DNA of 64,000 nt from Flavobacterium pectinovorum (GTDB lineage: Bacteria; Bacteroidota; Bacteroidia; Flavobacteriales; Flavobacteriaceae), in contig NZ_FRBX01000002.1 of the NCBI RefSeq assembly GCF_900142715.1, positions 434,001-498,000 of the forward strand, given 5' to 3'. Shown here piece by piece: positions 48,703-58,028 of this stretch. The translations under genes were made by a program, and so were the position numbers. Position 1 is the first letter of the stretch. The number at the start of each line of letters is the position of its first letter. The notes beneath the pieces are model-generated. The model ran no database searches, had not been told where the DNA came from, and worked only from the letters and a program-made list of their open reading frames with translations.

Positions 48703-48734
48703 CAAATCTAAGTTAAGAATCCAAACAAAGCAAA
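48703..48734 (-). promoter_or_regulatory. Promoter of the PepSY operon
   Basis: Minus-strand TTTG (48734-48731), a 20-base spacer and TAGATTTG (48710-48703), about 55 bases before the first start codon. I could not identify a Fur site with confidence. Confidence 0.6.
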
Positions 48735-48784
48735 TTATTTTTATTTATTCTAAGTAAGATTCTTGAAATAATTTAAAACATAAA

Positions 48785-48816
48785 AAAAACCTGCTCAAAT
48801 TAAAGAGCAGGTTTTT
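48785..48816 (-). terminator. Terminator of the sucAB genes
   Basis: Perfect 12-base stem AAAAACCTGCTC/GAGCAGGTTTTT with an 8-base loop and a T-run on the minus strand, 26 bases after the sucB stop. Confidence 0.9.
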
Positions 48817-48841
48817 GATATAAATTAAAAAATATTAAATA

Positions 48842-50083
48842 TTACAATTCTAAAGCACGCTTAGCATCGCCATTCATTAATAATTCTAATGGATTTTCTA
48901 AAGCTTCTTTTACAGCCACTAAGAAACCAACAGACTCACGTCCGTCAATAATTCTGTGGTCATAAGAAAGAGCAACATACATCATTGGGTGAATTTCAAC
49001 TTTACCGTTTACAGCAATCGGACGCTCGATAATGTTGTGCATTCCTAAAATTCCTGACTGAGGAGGGTTGATGATTGGTGTAGATAACATAGATCCGAAA
49101 ACACCACCGTTTGTAATCGTGAAAGTTCCACCTGTCATATCATCAACAGTAATTTGACCGTCACGAGCTCTAAGTGCTAATCTTTTAATTTCAGCTTCAA
49201 TTCCGCGGAAAGTTAATAATTCAGCATTACGAACAACAGGAACCATTAATCCTTTTGGTCCCGAAACTGCGATTGAGATGTCAGCAAAATCGTAAGCAAT
49301 TTTGTAATCACCATCCATCATTGAGTTAACATCTGGATATAATTGTAAAGCTCTTGTAACTGCTTTTGTAAAGAATGACATGAAACCTAAACCTAAACCA
49401 CCATGTTTTGCTTTGAAAGCATCTTTGTATTCGTTACGAATTTGGTTGATTGGCGTCATGTTTACTTCGTTGAAAGTAGTAAGCATAGCAGTTTCGTTTT
49501 TTGCCGAAACTAATCTCTCCGCTACTTTACGACGTAACATTGATAATTTTGTACGCTCACTTCCACGGCTTCCACCAGTTGGAGTTCCCATAGAAGGTAC
49601 TGCATTTACAGCATCATCTTTAGTGATTCTTCCACCTTTACCAGTTCCTGAAACTGTTGCAGGTGCTATGTTTTTTTCGTCTAATATTTTTCTTGCTGCA
49701 GGAGATGGAGTTCCAGCTGCATAACTTGTTGCTGCCGGAGCCTGAACCGGAGCTGCTTTTGGAGCTTCAGCTTTTACTTCAGCTTTCGGAGCCTCAGCTT
49801 TTGGTGCTTCAGCCGCCGGAGCTGCTGCGTCACCTGCAGGTTTTGCTGCATCTGTATCAATTAAACAAACGACAGCTCCTACTGCAACTGTATCACCTTC
49901 TTCAGCTTTTAACGTAATAATTCCGCTCATTTCAGCAGGCAATTCAAGAGTAGCTTTATCTGAATCAACTTCAGCAATGGCTTGATCTTTTTCTACATAA
50001 TCTCCGTCTTTTACTAACCAAGTTGCAATTTCAACTTCTTTTATTGACTCCCCTGGTGATGGGACTTTCATTTCTAAAATCAT
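48842..50083 (-). CDS. sucB: 2-oxoglutarate dehydrogenase E2, dihydrolipoyl succinyltransferase
   Basis: Core of the 2-oxoglutarate dehydrogenase complex; transfers succinyl groups to CoA. The 413 residues comprise one lipoyl domain (about 1-77, lipoylated Lys in [14 protein letters not shown]), an Ala/Pro/Lys-rich linker (about 80-120), the E1/E3-binding domain (about 123-160, [12 protein letters not shown]) and the catalytic domain with [13 protein letters not shown]. It follows sucA by 83 bases. Also called odhB. Confidence 0.97.
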   Translation of the reverse strand: MILEMKVPSPGESIKEVEIATWLVKDGDYVEKDQAIAEVDSDKATLELPAEMSGIITLKAEEGDTVAVGAVVCLIDTDAAKPAGDAAAPAAEAPKAEAPKAEVKAEAPKAAPVQAPAATSYAAGTPSPAARKILDEKNIAPATVSGTGKGGRITKDDAVNAVPSMGTPTGGSRGSERTKLSMLRRKVAERLVSAKNETAMLTTFNEVNMTPINQIRNEYKDAFKAKHGGLGLGFMSFFTKAVTRALQLYPDVNSMMDGDYKIAYDFADISIAVSGPKGLMVPVVRNAELLTFRGIEAEIKRLALRARDGQITVDDMTGGTFTITNGGVFGSMLSTPIINPPQSGILGMHNIIERPIAVNGKVEIHPMMYVALSYDHRIIDGRESVGFLVAVKEALENPLELLMNGDAKRALEL

Positions 50084-50166
50084 CTTTGTTTTTGTTTAAG
50101 GTTTATATTGTTTAAGGCGTAAAAGTGTTTGGTCTAACTCTAAGCTTTAAACGTTAAACTAATTTT

Positions 50167-52941
50167 TTATCTGAATAAATTTTTATCGAATACCATTCTA
50201 ATCGCATCTGCATGACGACGTTTAGCTCTTGTATAACTTCCTGAAGCCGGAGCAGCATAAGCTTTTAATGAAGCCAATCTCCATTTTACAAGATCAAAGT
50301 TCATTAACATAAAGCTGTAAGCCCCCATATTTTTAGGTTCTTCCTGAGCCCAAACATAATCATCAGCATTTGGATATTTTGCAATGATTTCTTTTAATTG
50401 TTCAACAGGTAAAGGGAATAATTGCTCGATACGAACAACGGCAACGTCTTTTCTTCCGTTGATTTCTCTTTCTGCAACGATGTCATAATAGAATTTACCA
50501 GTACAGAAAACTAAAGTTTTTACTTTCTTTTTATCTACTGTATTATCATCAATTGTTTCCTGGAAACTTCCTGTTGCTAATTCTTCAGCTGTAGACACAC
50601 ATCTTGGATCACGCAATAAACTTTTTGGAGAGAAAACTACCAAAGGTTTACGGAAGTTTGTTTTCATTTGTCTTCTCAACAAGTGAAAAAAGTTGGCTGG
50701 CGTTGTACAATCTGCAACATACATGTTTTGTCTTGCACAAAGTTGTAAATAACGCTCCATTCTTGCAGAAGAGTGTTCTGCACCTTGTCCTTCATATCCG
50801 TGAGGTAATAATAAAACAATACCATTTTGGTTGTTCCATTTGTCTTCACCACATGAAATATATTGGTCAATCATAATTTGGGCTCCGTTAGAGAAATCTC
50901 CAAATTGTGCTTCCCAAATTGTTAATGCGTTTGGATTTGCTAATGCATATCCGTAATCAAAACCAAGAACACCATATTCAGATAAAAGTGAATTGAATAC
51001 GCCGAATTTTCCTTTTTTGTTTTCGATTGCATCTAATAAGATTACTTCTTCTTCAGAATCTTCAACTTTAACAACAGCATGACGGTGAGAGAACGTACCA
51101 CGCTCAACGTCCTGACCTGAAATACGAACATCAAATCCTTCTGTTAAAAGTGAACCGTAAGCAAGTGCTTCTGCAGTTCCCCAATCGATAGTATTATTGT
51201 CGTATCCGGCTTTTCTGTCTGTAACAATTTTACTTATTTTATTGATGAACTTCTTGTCTTCCGGTAATGTTGAAATTGTTTTGATGATAGAATCTAATCC
51301 TTTTTTATCAAAAGTAGTGTCAACTTTTTGAAGCATTTGAGTATCAGTTACCTGAACAAATCCATCCCATTCGTTTTTCATGAATGGCGTTATAATTGTC
51401 AAATCTTTTTTACGGGAAGCTTCTAAATTCTGCTCTAAATCAGATTTGTATTCTTTTTCTAAAGCATTTACATAAGAAGCATCAATTACGCCGTCAGACA
51501 ATAATTTTTCAGCATAAATATCTCTTGGATTTTTATGTTTTGCGATGATTTTATATAATACTGGTTGCGTAAAACGAGGTTCATCACCTTCGTTATGACC
51601 GTATTTTCTATATCCTAATAAATCGATAAATACGTCACGTCCAAATTGCATTCTGTAGTCTAATGCAAAAGACATAGCGTGTACAACAGCTTCAGCATCA
51701 TCAGCATTTACGTGTAATACCGGTGAAAGCGTTACTTTGGCAACATCTGTACAATAAGTAGAAGAACGTGCGTCTAAATAATTCGTTGTAAAACCAACCT
51801 GATTATTAATTACGATATGAATTGTTCCTCCAGTTTTGTAACCGTCAAGTTGTGCCATCTGAATGATTTCATATAAGATACCTTGTCCTGCAATTGCAGC
51901 ATCTCCGTGAACGGCGATAGGTAATACTTTAGAGAAATCGTCAGCATAATATTTATCTTGTTTTGCTCTTGTAATTCCTTCAATTACAGCTCCAACCGTT
52001 TCAAGGTGAGAAGGGTTTGGTGCTAAATTGATATTGATGTTTTTTCCTGATCTTGTTTTTTTGTCAGCCGTAAGACCTAAGTGGTATTTTACGTCACCGT
52101 CAAAATATTCCTGATCGTAATCTTTACCATCAAACTCACCAAAAATATCCTGAGTAGATTTTCCAAAGATGTTTGCCAAAACGTTCAAACGACCACGGTG
52201 AGCCATTCCCATTACGAATTGTTCAACACCTTTTTCAGCAGCTTGTTCGATTAAAGCGTCAAGAGCCGGAATGATAGATTCTCCACCTTCTAATGAAAAA
52301 CGTTTTTGACCAACATATTTAGTATGAAGGAAGTTTTCGAAAGAAACGGCTTCGTTTAATTTATTTAAGATTATTTTCTTTTCTTCTGTAGAAAAATTAG
52401 GCTGATTAACATTAACGGCCAATTTTTCCTGAATCCATTTTACAACACCAGGATTTCTAATGTACATATATTCAATACCAATATGCTGGCAGTAAATAGC
52501 TTTAAGACGATTTACGATAGCTTCTAGTGATGAAGGCGGGATTCCGATAGTCTGAGCTGCATCAAAAACCGTTGAAAGATCGGCAGATGTTAAGCCGAAA
52601 TTTTCGATATCTAAAGTTGGAGATGACGTTCTACGATCACGAACCGGATTTGTTTTGGTAAACAAATGACCACGTGTACGGTAACCATCGATTAATTTTA
52701 GTACGTTGAATTCTTTTTGCAGTTTTTCTGAAACCTGACTGTAATCTGTGTTGGGGCTAGTCACGTACTCAACGATTTGCTGCACCGGATTTTCGTCATT
52801 ATAAGTAGTCATTCCAAAGTCGAAACCTTGAAAAAAACTTCTCCAGCTTGGCTCAACGCTGTCTGGGTTTACTAAATATTGATCGTATAATTGTGCAAAA
52901 AACTCTGTATGTGCTGCATTTAAAAATGAAAACCTATCCAT
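50167..52941 (-). CDS. sucA: 2-oxoglutarate dehydrogenase E1
   Basis: Thiamine-diphosphate-dependent decarboxylase of the TCA cycle. The frame is open to 53073, but the family start MDRFSFLNAAHTEFFAQLYD is at 52941. The longer start would overlap the divergent gene at 53059, and a -7 element TACTTTTG lies at 52978-52985. From 52941 the protein has 924 residues. The ThDP site is seen in HGDAAIAGQGILYE and VINNQVGFTT, and the transketolase-like pyrimidine domain near IDWGTAEALAYGSLL. Also called odhA. Confidence 0.96.
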   Translation of the reverse strand: MDRFSFLNAAHTEFFAQLYDQYLVNPDSVEPSWRSFFQGFDFGMTTYNDENPVQQIVEYVTSPNTDYSQVSEKLQKEFNVLKLIDGYRTRGHLFTKTNPVRDRRTSSPTLDIENFGLTSADLSTVFDAAQTIGIPPSSLEAIVNRLKAIYCQHIGIEYMYIRNPGVVKWIQEKLAVNVNQPNFSTEEKKIILNKLNEAVSFENFLHTKYVGQKRFSLEGGESIIPALDALIEQAAEKGVEQFVMGMAHRGRLNVLANIFGKSTQDIFGEFDGKDYDQEYFDGDVKYHLGLTADKKTRSGKNININLAPNPSHLETVGAVIEGITRAKQDKYYADDFSKVLPIAVHGDAAIAGQGILYEIIQMAQLDGYKTGGTIHIVINNQVGFTTNYLDARSSTYCTDVAKVTLSPVLHVNADDAEAVVHAMSFALDYRMQFGRDVFIDLLGYRKYGHNEGDEPRFTQPVLYKIIAKHKNPRDIYAEKLLSDGVIDASYVNALEKEYKSDLEQNLEASRKKDLTIITPFMKNEWDGFVQVTDTQMLQKVDTTFDKKGLDSIIKTISTLPEDKKFINKISKIVTDRKAGYDNNTIDWGTAEALAYGSLLTEGFDVRISGQDVERGTFSHRHAVVKVEDSEEEVILLDAIENKKGKFGVFNSLLSEYGVLGFDYGYALANPNALTIWEAQFGDFSNGAQIMIDQYISCGEDKWNNQNGIVLLLPHGYEGQGAEHSSARMERYLQLCARQNMYVADCTTPANFFHLLRRQMKTNFRKPLVVFSPKSLLRDPRCVSTAEELATGSFQETIDDNTVDKKKVKTLVFCTGKFYYDIVAEREINGRKDVAVVRIEQLFPLPVEQLKEIIAKYPNADDYVWAQEEPKNMGAYSFMLMNFDLVKWRLASLKAYAAPASGSYTRAKRRHADAIRMVFDKNLFR

Positions 52942-53058
52942 AATATTAGTGAATATACTTTTTGTTAAATAGAATGGCAAAAGTACAACAATGCATTTAT
53001 TTAAATCTTTTTTTTTGCTTACTTTTACGTAAAAATTTGTTAAAAAAAGTGTTAAGCC

Positions 53059-53610
53059 ATGAATAAAAATCAAATTTCAAACGTTTTCAAATCATTATTT
53101 GTGATTTTGACAGTCTTGTTTTCAAGTTATTCAATGGCACAGGAAATTTCAGCCGTAGATAGTACTACTAATTTTTGGGATAAAGTTCAATTTGGTGGCG
53201 GACTTGGTCTGGGAATTGGTTCAGGATATACTGATATTTCGGTTATGCCAAGTGCCATTTACAATGTTAACGAAATTGTTGCCGTTGGAGTTGGTTTGCA
53301 ATTTGGTTATTTATCTTCAAAAAACTATTATGAATCTTATGTTTATGGCGGAAGTTTAATTACGCTTGTAAACCCAATTCCAGAACTTCAATTATCCGCC
53401 GAATTAGAGCAAGTAAGAGTGGATACAAGATATGAAGCCAACGTCACCAGACCGGCTTTTTCTGATAGTTATTGGAATACCGCTTTATATCTTGGAGCTG
53501 GTTACAGAACCGGAAATGTCACAATCGGCGCCCGATACGACGTATTATATGATCCCGATAAAAGTCTTTATGGATCAGGATTTATGCCTTTTGTGAGAGT
53601 TTATTTTTGA
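53059..53610 (+). CDS. Small outer-membrane beta-barrel protein
   Basis: Predicted 183-residue outer-membrane protein of about eight strands. It has a signal peptide (SLFVILTVLFSSYSMAQ), alternating glycine/aromatic strands (FGGGLGLGIGSGYTDISVMP, ALYLGAGYRTGNVTIGARYD) and ends in Phe (FMPFVRVYF), as barrels do. It is divergent from sucA. Flavobacterial databases, as I recall, often name such proteins alpha-ketoglutarate decarboxylase, but no enzyme domain is seen. Function unknown. Confidence 0.8.
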   Translation: MNKNQISNVFKSLFVILTVLFSSYSMAQEISAVDSTTNFWDKVQFGGGLGLGIGSGYTDISVMPSAIYNVNEIVAVGVGLQFGYLSSKNYYESYVYGGSLITLVNPIPELQLSAELEQVRVDTRYEANVTRPAFSDSYWNTALYLGAGYRTGNVTIGARYDVLYDPDKSLYGSGFMPFVRVYF

Positions 53611-53719
53611 GAGGTTCAAAGGTTGAGAGCAACAAAGGTTCAAAGTTTTGTATAATGGTTAAGACTTGTCGCAAAGAGAGAAAACCTCTGTCGCTTTGCA
53701 ACTTTGTGCCTTTGCACCT

Positions 53720-54073
53720 TTATTTGTAATGATTCCTAAACCAAACCTTCTGCCATTCTCTTTTTAAAATCAAAAAAGCAACTTGTTCAGCCAGAATCAC
53801 CAAATCAGAACCATCGAGTTTTTTGATTTCGATTTCAGAAACATCAATGATATAAAGGAGATTTAAATATTCAGCAAATTTGTACTGAATCATTCGGTAG
53901 ATTTTTTCGTGAAGCTGAATTTTTAATTCATCAGGAGAAATACTCAACGGAAAATCGATTCCTTCATTCGCCAGATTAAAGTCCTTATTGATTTGTTCAA
54001 TTAAGCTTAAATATAAATTTTCACTTTCGGCATCAGCCAATAAAATATCGGTATTTTCAGGAATCGGAAACAT
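53720..54073 (-). CDS. Conserved hypothetical protein
   Basis: A 117-residue soluble protein with no signal peptide and no motif I recognise. It is acidic at the N-terminus (DILLADAESENLYLSLIEQI) and helical in the middle (LKIQLHEKIYRMIQYKFAEY). It lies 41 bases downstream of the lacI gene in the same direction, so it may share its transcript. No function is proposed. Confidence 0.7.
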   Translation of the reverse strand: MFPIPENTDILLADAESENLYLSLIEQINKDFNLANEGIDFPLSISPDELKIQLHEKIYRMIQYKFAEYLNLLYIIDVSEIEIKKLDGSDLVILAEQVAFLILKREWQKVWFRNHYK

Positions 54074-54114
54074 TGATGCTTTTTAAAGATTGGCACAAAG
54101 TTAAAACTAAAAAA

Positions 54115-55140
54115 TCATTTAACGGTCGATTCTCGTTCTATGATTCTTGTTGGAAGTTCTATAATTTGATGCGTAACCGGTCTATGTTCTTTTATGTCGG
54201 CAATTTCATCAATTAAAATAGAAACCGCGGTGTGTCCCATTTCAAATCCGGGCTGATCAATTGTGGTTAATTTAGGTGAAATAACCGTACTCATAAACCA
54301 ATTACTAAACCCAAAAACAGCCACCTGATCCGGTGTTTTTATCCCGGCTTCATTGAAATATTTTATAATTCCGATAGCTACTAAATCTGTGATCGCAAAA
54401 ATAGCATCGATATCCGGATGCTCATTCATTATTTTCTGGGCATTTTCGTAACCGTCTTCAAAATCGGTATTGTTGTCGCAAACGTAAACCAGTTTAGAAT
54501 CATATTCTATTCCGTTTGCTTCAAGTGCTCTTTTATACCCTAAAAAGCGATCAATGGAATTTTGCGGAACATAAGAACCTCTAAAATGTGCAATTTTTTT
54601 GAACCCTTTATTAATAAGGTACGAAACCGCATCAAAAGCCGCTTTTGCATCGTTGATTACAACTTTGGAACAATCCACTCTTTTGGCAATTTTATCAAAT
54701 AAAACAACCGGAGTATTTTTCCGAATTGCTTCATTAATATGAGAGAAATCGTCTGTTTCATTCGAAAGTGACATTAAAACACCATCAACACGTTTCTGAA
54801 TCAATAAAGCAAGCTGTTTTTTCTCCAGTTCATATTTTTCGTTTGATTGTAAAATAATAACCAGATAACCTCTTTTTTCGGCTTCTTCCAAGATACCATT
54901 CAAAACGCTGGAAAAAAAATGATGAACCGTTGCAGGAATGATCACACCAATAGTTTTGGTTTCATTGGTTCGAAGATTTACGGCGACAGAATTAGGAATA
55001 TAATTCATCGTTTCGGCCATTTCGATCACTTTTGCACGCGTCGATTTACTGATATCGGTATATCCTTTTAGTGCTTTTGAAACCGTTGTGACTGAAATTC
55101 CTAATGCCGAAGCAATATCAATTAGTTTTGTGTCATTCAT
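54115..55140 (-). CDS. LacI-family transcriptional regulator
   Basis: Probable repressor of the trehalose module that diverges from it. The 341 residues have an N-terminal HTH (DIASALGISVTTVSKALKGY), the hinge helix (about 48-60, PNSVAVNLRTNE) and a periplasmic-binding-protein-like sensor domain (about 62-335) with IGVIIPATVHHFFSSVLNGI and VFGFSNWFMS. Operator palindromes with the CG centre characteristic of the family lie at 55188-55223 between it and the receptor gene. The inducer is presumably trehalose or a derivative; this is inference from the neighbours. Confidence 0.93.
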   Translation of the reverse strand: MNDTKLIDIASALGISVTTVSKALKGYTDISKSTRAKVIEMAETMNYIPNSVAVNLRTNETKTIGVIIPATVHHFFSSVLNGILEEAEKRGYLVIILQSNEKYELEKKQLALLIQKRVDGVLMSLSNETDDFSHINEAIRKNTPVVLFDKIAKRVDCSKVVINDAKAAFDAVSYLINKGFKKIAHFRGSYVPQNSIDRFLGYKRALEANGIEYDSKLVYVCDNNTDFEDGYENAQKIMNEHPDIDAIFAITDLVAIGIIKYFNEAGIKTPDQVAVFGFSNWFMSTVISPKLTTIDQPGFEMGHTAVSILIDEIADIKEHRPVTHQIIELPTRIIERESTVK

Positions 55141-55187
55141 GAAATAAATGTACTAAAAATAAAATGTATTGGTAAAATATTAACTTC

Positions 55188-55223
55188 CGAAAACGTTTTA
55201 GGTCATTTCGAAAACGTTTTCGA
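55188..55223. promoter_or_regulatory. Two LacI-type operators
   Basis: CGAAAACGTTTTA (55188-55200) and TCGAAAACGTTTTCGA (55208-55223) share the palindrome AAAACGTTTT. Their centres are 21 bases apart, two helical turns, so both face the same side of the DNA. They lie between the lacI gene and the receptor gene. The -7-like TACATTTT for lacI at 55168-55161 puts the first site near its -33 region, which suggests autoregulation. Confidence 0.8.
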
Positions 55224-55305
55224 TTCCGAATTCTTAAATTGAAGTTAAATAGTAATTAAGTTTACATTCAATAAAAGAAAACTTTACTAACCAAACCAAA
55301 AAATC

Positions 55306-57945
55306 ATGAAACAGCAACATTCGTATTTAAGCATACTATTTTTATTATTGTGCTTGATTTTTGCTCCAAATAATGTATTTGCTCAGGCAAAAAATACAGT
55401 TTCCGGAAAAGTTTTAGACGAAACGGGACAAACCGTTCCCGGTGCAAACGTATCGTTGAAAGACACGGGAAAAAATACAGTTACAGATGAAAACGGTGCT
55501 TATGTTTTCTCTGATGTTATCGCAGGAAATTATACTGTAGAAGCCTCAAATGTGGGTTACAAAACCTATACAAAAGAAATTACAGTAAAAGAAGGCGAGT
55601 CGTTACAAGTAAATTTATTGCTTGAAGGCGAATCGCAAAACCTTAAAGAAGTTGTAGTTACAGGATCATCAACGCCAAGATCGAAATTAGAATCCAGCGT
55701 AGCAATCACTACAATGGGCGCAAAAGCAATCGAAGACAGAGCGCCGTCAAGCACAGCAGCTTTATTGCAGACAATTCCGGGATTTGTGGTAGAAGCGTCT
55801 GGAGGAGAAATTGGGAATAACCTTTTTGCAAGAGGAATTCCTTCTGCCGGAGCGTATGAATATGTGCAAATTCAGGAAGATGGTTTGCCGGTTTTTGAAG
55901 ATGGCGCACTACAATTTGCCAACGCAGATACTTTTTACAGATTGGATGAAACGGTAAGCAAAATGGAAGCGGTTCGTGGAGGTTCTGCATCGATTTTCGC
56001 CAACAATGCTCCGGGTGGAATTATCAATTTTATTTCGAAAACAGGTCAGAATGAATTTATGGGAAGAGCCAAATTCACGACTTCAGATTACGGAATGTTC
56101 AGAACAGATCTTAATTTATCGGGCGCATTAATTCAGGATAAATTGTTTTTTAACGTTGGAGGATTTTATAGAGCCGATGATGGTGTAAGAAACACAGGTT
56201 TTACAGCCAATAAAGGCGGACAAATAAAAGGAAATATCACGTATAAATTTGACGACAGCGATTATTTAAGAATAAACTTCAAACATCTTAACGATAGAAA
56301 TACGTTCTATTTGCCAATTCCGCTAAAAAGCAATAACGGAAAAATTGAAGGAATCGATGGATTTAATCCAAATTACGGAACCTTGACTTCAGTAAATTTC
56401 AGTCATTTAAACGTGCCTCAATATGGTGGTGGAACTTTTAGTGCCGATTTAGAAGATGGTTCTCATCCGGTAATCAACTCGATTGGAGCGGAGTTTAAAA
56501 AGAAAATCTCTGAAAAAGTGACTTTCAAAAATGCCTTCAAACAAACTTCAATTGACTTGAATTACAACGCTATTTTTCCAAATGGCGGACCTTGGACACA
56601 AGATGCTTATGCAACAGATATCCAAAATACAACTGCCGGAAATCTTGCTTATTCTTATGTAGATAATGGAGCGGCTCTAGATCCAAATGCTTTGATTATG
56701 AGAGCAGATCTTTGGCACATTGAGAAAAAGATGAACAACTTTGCGAATAATTTCTCTTTTACATTTGATTTAGATCCTGTACAATTAACAGCCGGTTACT
56801 ATTATTCAAACTGGAAATCGAATCAATACTGGAACTGGAATTCTTATTTGGTAAGCGTTTCAGACAATCCAAGATTATTGAATGTTACCGATAATACAAC
56901 AGGAGTTGAACATACTTTTAATGGTGTAGAAAGAATTACATGGTTAGAAAGAGATGCACAAACTAAAGGACTTTTGAATGATATTTATGCCGACGCTGAG
57001 ATTAAAGCAACAGATAATTTAACCTTCAATGCAGGTTTAAGATACAACAAAGACAAATATTCAGGTTACAGAGACAACGCTAGATTTTTTGCCGAAGATT
57101 TAGGAATTTTAGATAACAATACGGCAGATGATGCGGTGACAACGGTAAAAGGAAATCCCTACACGTATTGGAGATATGATGTAAGCGAATGGTCGTATAC
57201 TGCGGCTGGAAACTACAAATTCAACGACAATATGGCTTCGTATGTTCGCTACAGCCACGGTTTTAGATCACCAATTGAAGAATCATTTTATGACAATGCA
57301 GCCGATTTAAGTAAACTGGAAAATACAGAAGTAAATCAGTTTGAATTGGGTTATAAATATTCAGGTTCTTTCTTCTCTGTAAATGCGAATTTGTTTCATA
57401 TGAATTTAAAAAACGTTGCTTTCACCGATATTTTATCTGATGGATCTTCAGAAAATAAATTTGCCGACGTAAACAATATTGGTCTTGAAGTTGAGACGAA
57501 TGCCAGATATGAATTTGTAAAACTGAATTTTACATTCACCGTTCAAAAACCGGAATACGATAATTTCACCGGAACAAATGCAGACGGTTCGACTTTTGAT
57601 TTTAACGGAAATACAGCCAGAAGAATCCCTAAATTTTTCTGTAACCTAAGACCGGAAGTTGATATCACGAAAGATTTCACGGCTTATGTTCAGTTTTCAT
57701 ATTACGATAAAAAATTCACGAATCAGGATAACAGACAAGTTTTACCGGCTTACAAAGAAGTTGGAGCAGGTTTAAATTATACCTATAACAATCTTCGTTT
57801 TGCAGTTGATGCTTCCAATTTATTTAACGAAATTGGTTTAACAGAAGGAGATCCAAGACAAACAACATCTGCAGCAAGCGATGTATTTATGGCAAGACCA
57901 ATTTTAGGACGCGCCTTTAGATTTTCGGTTGCCGTTAATTTTTAA
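55306..57945 (+). CDS. TonB-dependent outer-membrane receptor (probable trehalose/disaccharide uptake)
   Basis: Outer-membrane transporter, 879 residues: signal peptide (about 1-26, ending NNVFAQ), carboxypeptidase-regulatory-like domain (about 32-108), plug (about 112-235, with VVVTGSSTPRSKLESSVAIT and NAPGGIINFISKTG) and a barrel ending in Phe (RAFRFSVAVNF). It has no STN domain and no SusD partner, so it is a FecA-like solo receptor. Substrate is inferred from the MFS and trehalase genes downstream in the same direction. Confidence 0.9.
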   Translation: MKQQHSYLSILFLLLCLIFAPNNVFAQAKNTVSGKVLDETGQTVPGANVSLKDTGKNTVTDENGAYVFSDVIAGNYTVEASNVGYKTYTKEITVKEGESLQVNLLLEGESQNLKEVVVTGSSTPRSKLESSVAITTMGAKAIEDRAPSSTAALLQTIPGFVVEASGGEIGNNLFARGIPSAGAYEYVQIQEDGLPVFEDGALQFANADTFYRLDETVSKMEAVRGGSASIFANNAPGGIINFISKTGQNEFMGRAKFTTSDYGMFRTDLNLSGALIQDKLFFNVGGFYRADDGVRNTGFTANKGGQIKGNITYKFDDSDYLRINFKHLNDRNTFYLPIPLKSNNGKIEGIDGFNPNYGTLTSVNFSHLNVPQYGGGTFSADLEDGSHPVINSIGAEFKKKISEKVTFKNAFKQTSIDLNYNAIFPNGGPWTQDAYATDIQNTTAGNLAYSYVDNGAALDPNALIMRADLWHIEKKMNNFANNFSFTFDLDPVQLTAGYYYSNWKSNQYWNWNSYLVSVSDNPRLLNVTDNTTGVEHTFNGVERITWLERDAQTKGLLNDIYADAEIKATDNLTFNAGLRYNKDKYSGYRDNARFFAEDLGILDNNTADDAVTTVKGNPYTYWRYDVSEWSYTAAGNYKFNDNMASYVRYSHGFRSPIEESFYDNAADLSKLENTEVNQFELGYKYSGSFFSVNANLFHMNLKNVAFTDILSDGSSENKFADVNNIGLEVETNARYEFVKLNFTFTVQKPEYDNFTGTNADGSTFDFNGNTARRIPKFFCNLRPEVDITKDFTAYVQFSYYDKKFTNQDNRQVLPAYKEVGAGLNYTYNNLRFAVDASNLFNEIGLTEGDPRQTTSAASDVFMARPILGRAFRFSVAVNF

Positions 57946-57970
57946 AAAAAATATAAAAGTTACAATATTG

Positions 57971-57995
57971 TAGAGACGCACAGCAGTGCGTCTCC
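57971..57995. repeat. Single-copy GAGACGCAC hairpin element
   Basis: Nine-base arms GAGACGCAC (57973-57981) and GTGCGTCTC (57986-57994) with an AGCA loop. It is nearly the same as each half of the repeat at 18888-18961, and sits between the receptor and MFS genes. Confidence 0.85.
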
Positions 57996-58028
57996 GCAAC
58001 GTAACCACAAAGCATAGACATATAAAAA

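Noticed and set aside
49380..49917. Plus-strand open frames opposite sucB, Leu/Gln-rich and Pro/Ala-rich
   Set aside because: Products of reading the Ala/Pro-rich linker in other frames; no independent evidence.
52942..53073. N-terminal extension of the sucA reading frame
   Set aside because: It overlaps the divergent gene at 53059, covers the likely promoter, and the family-conserved protein starts at 52941.
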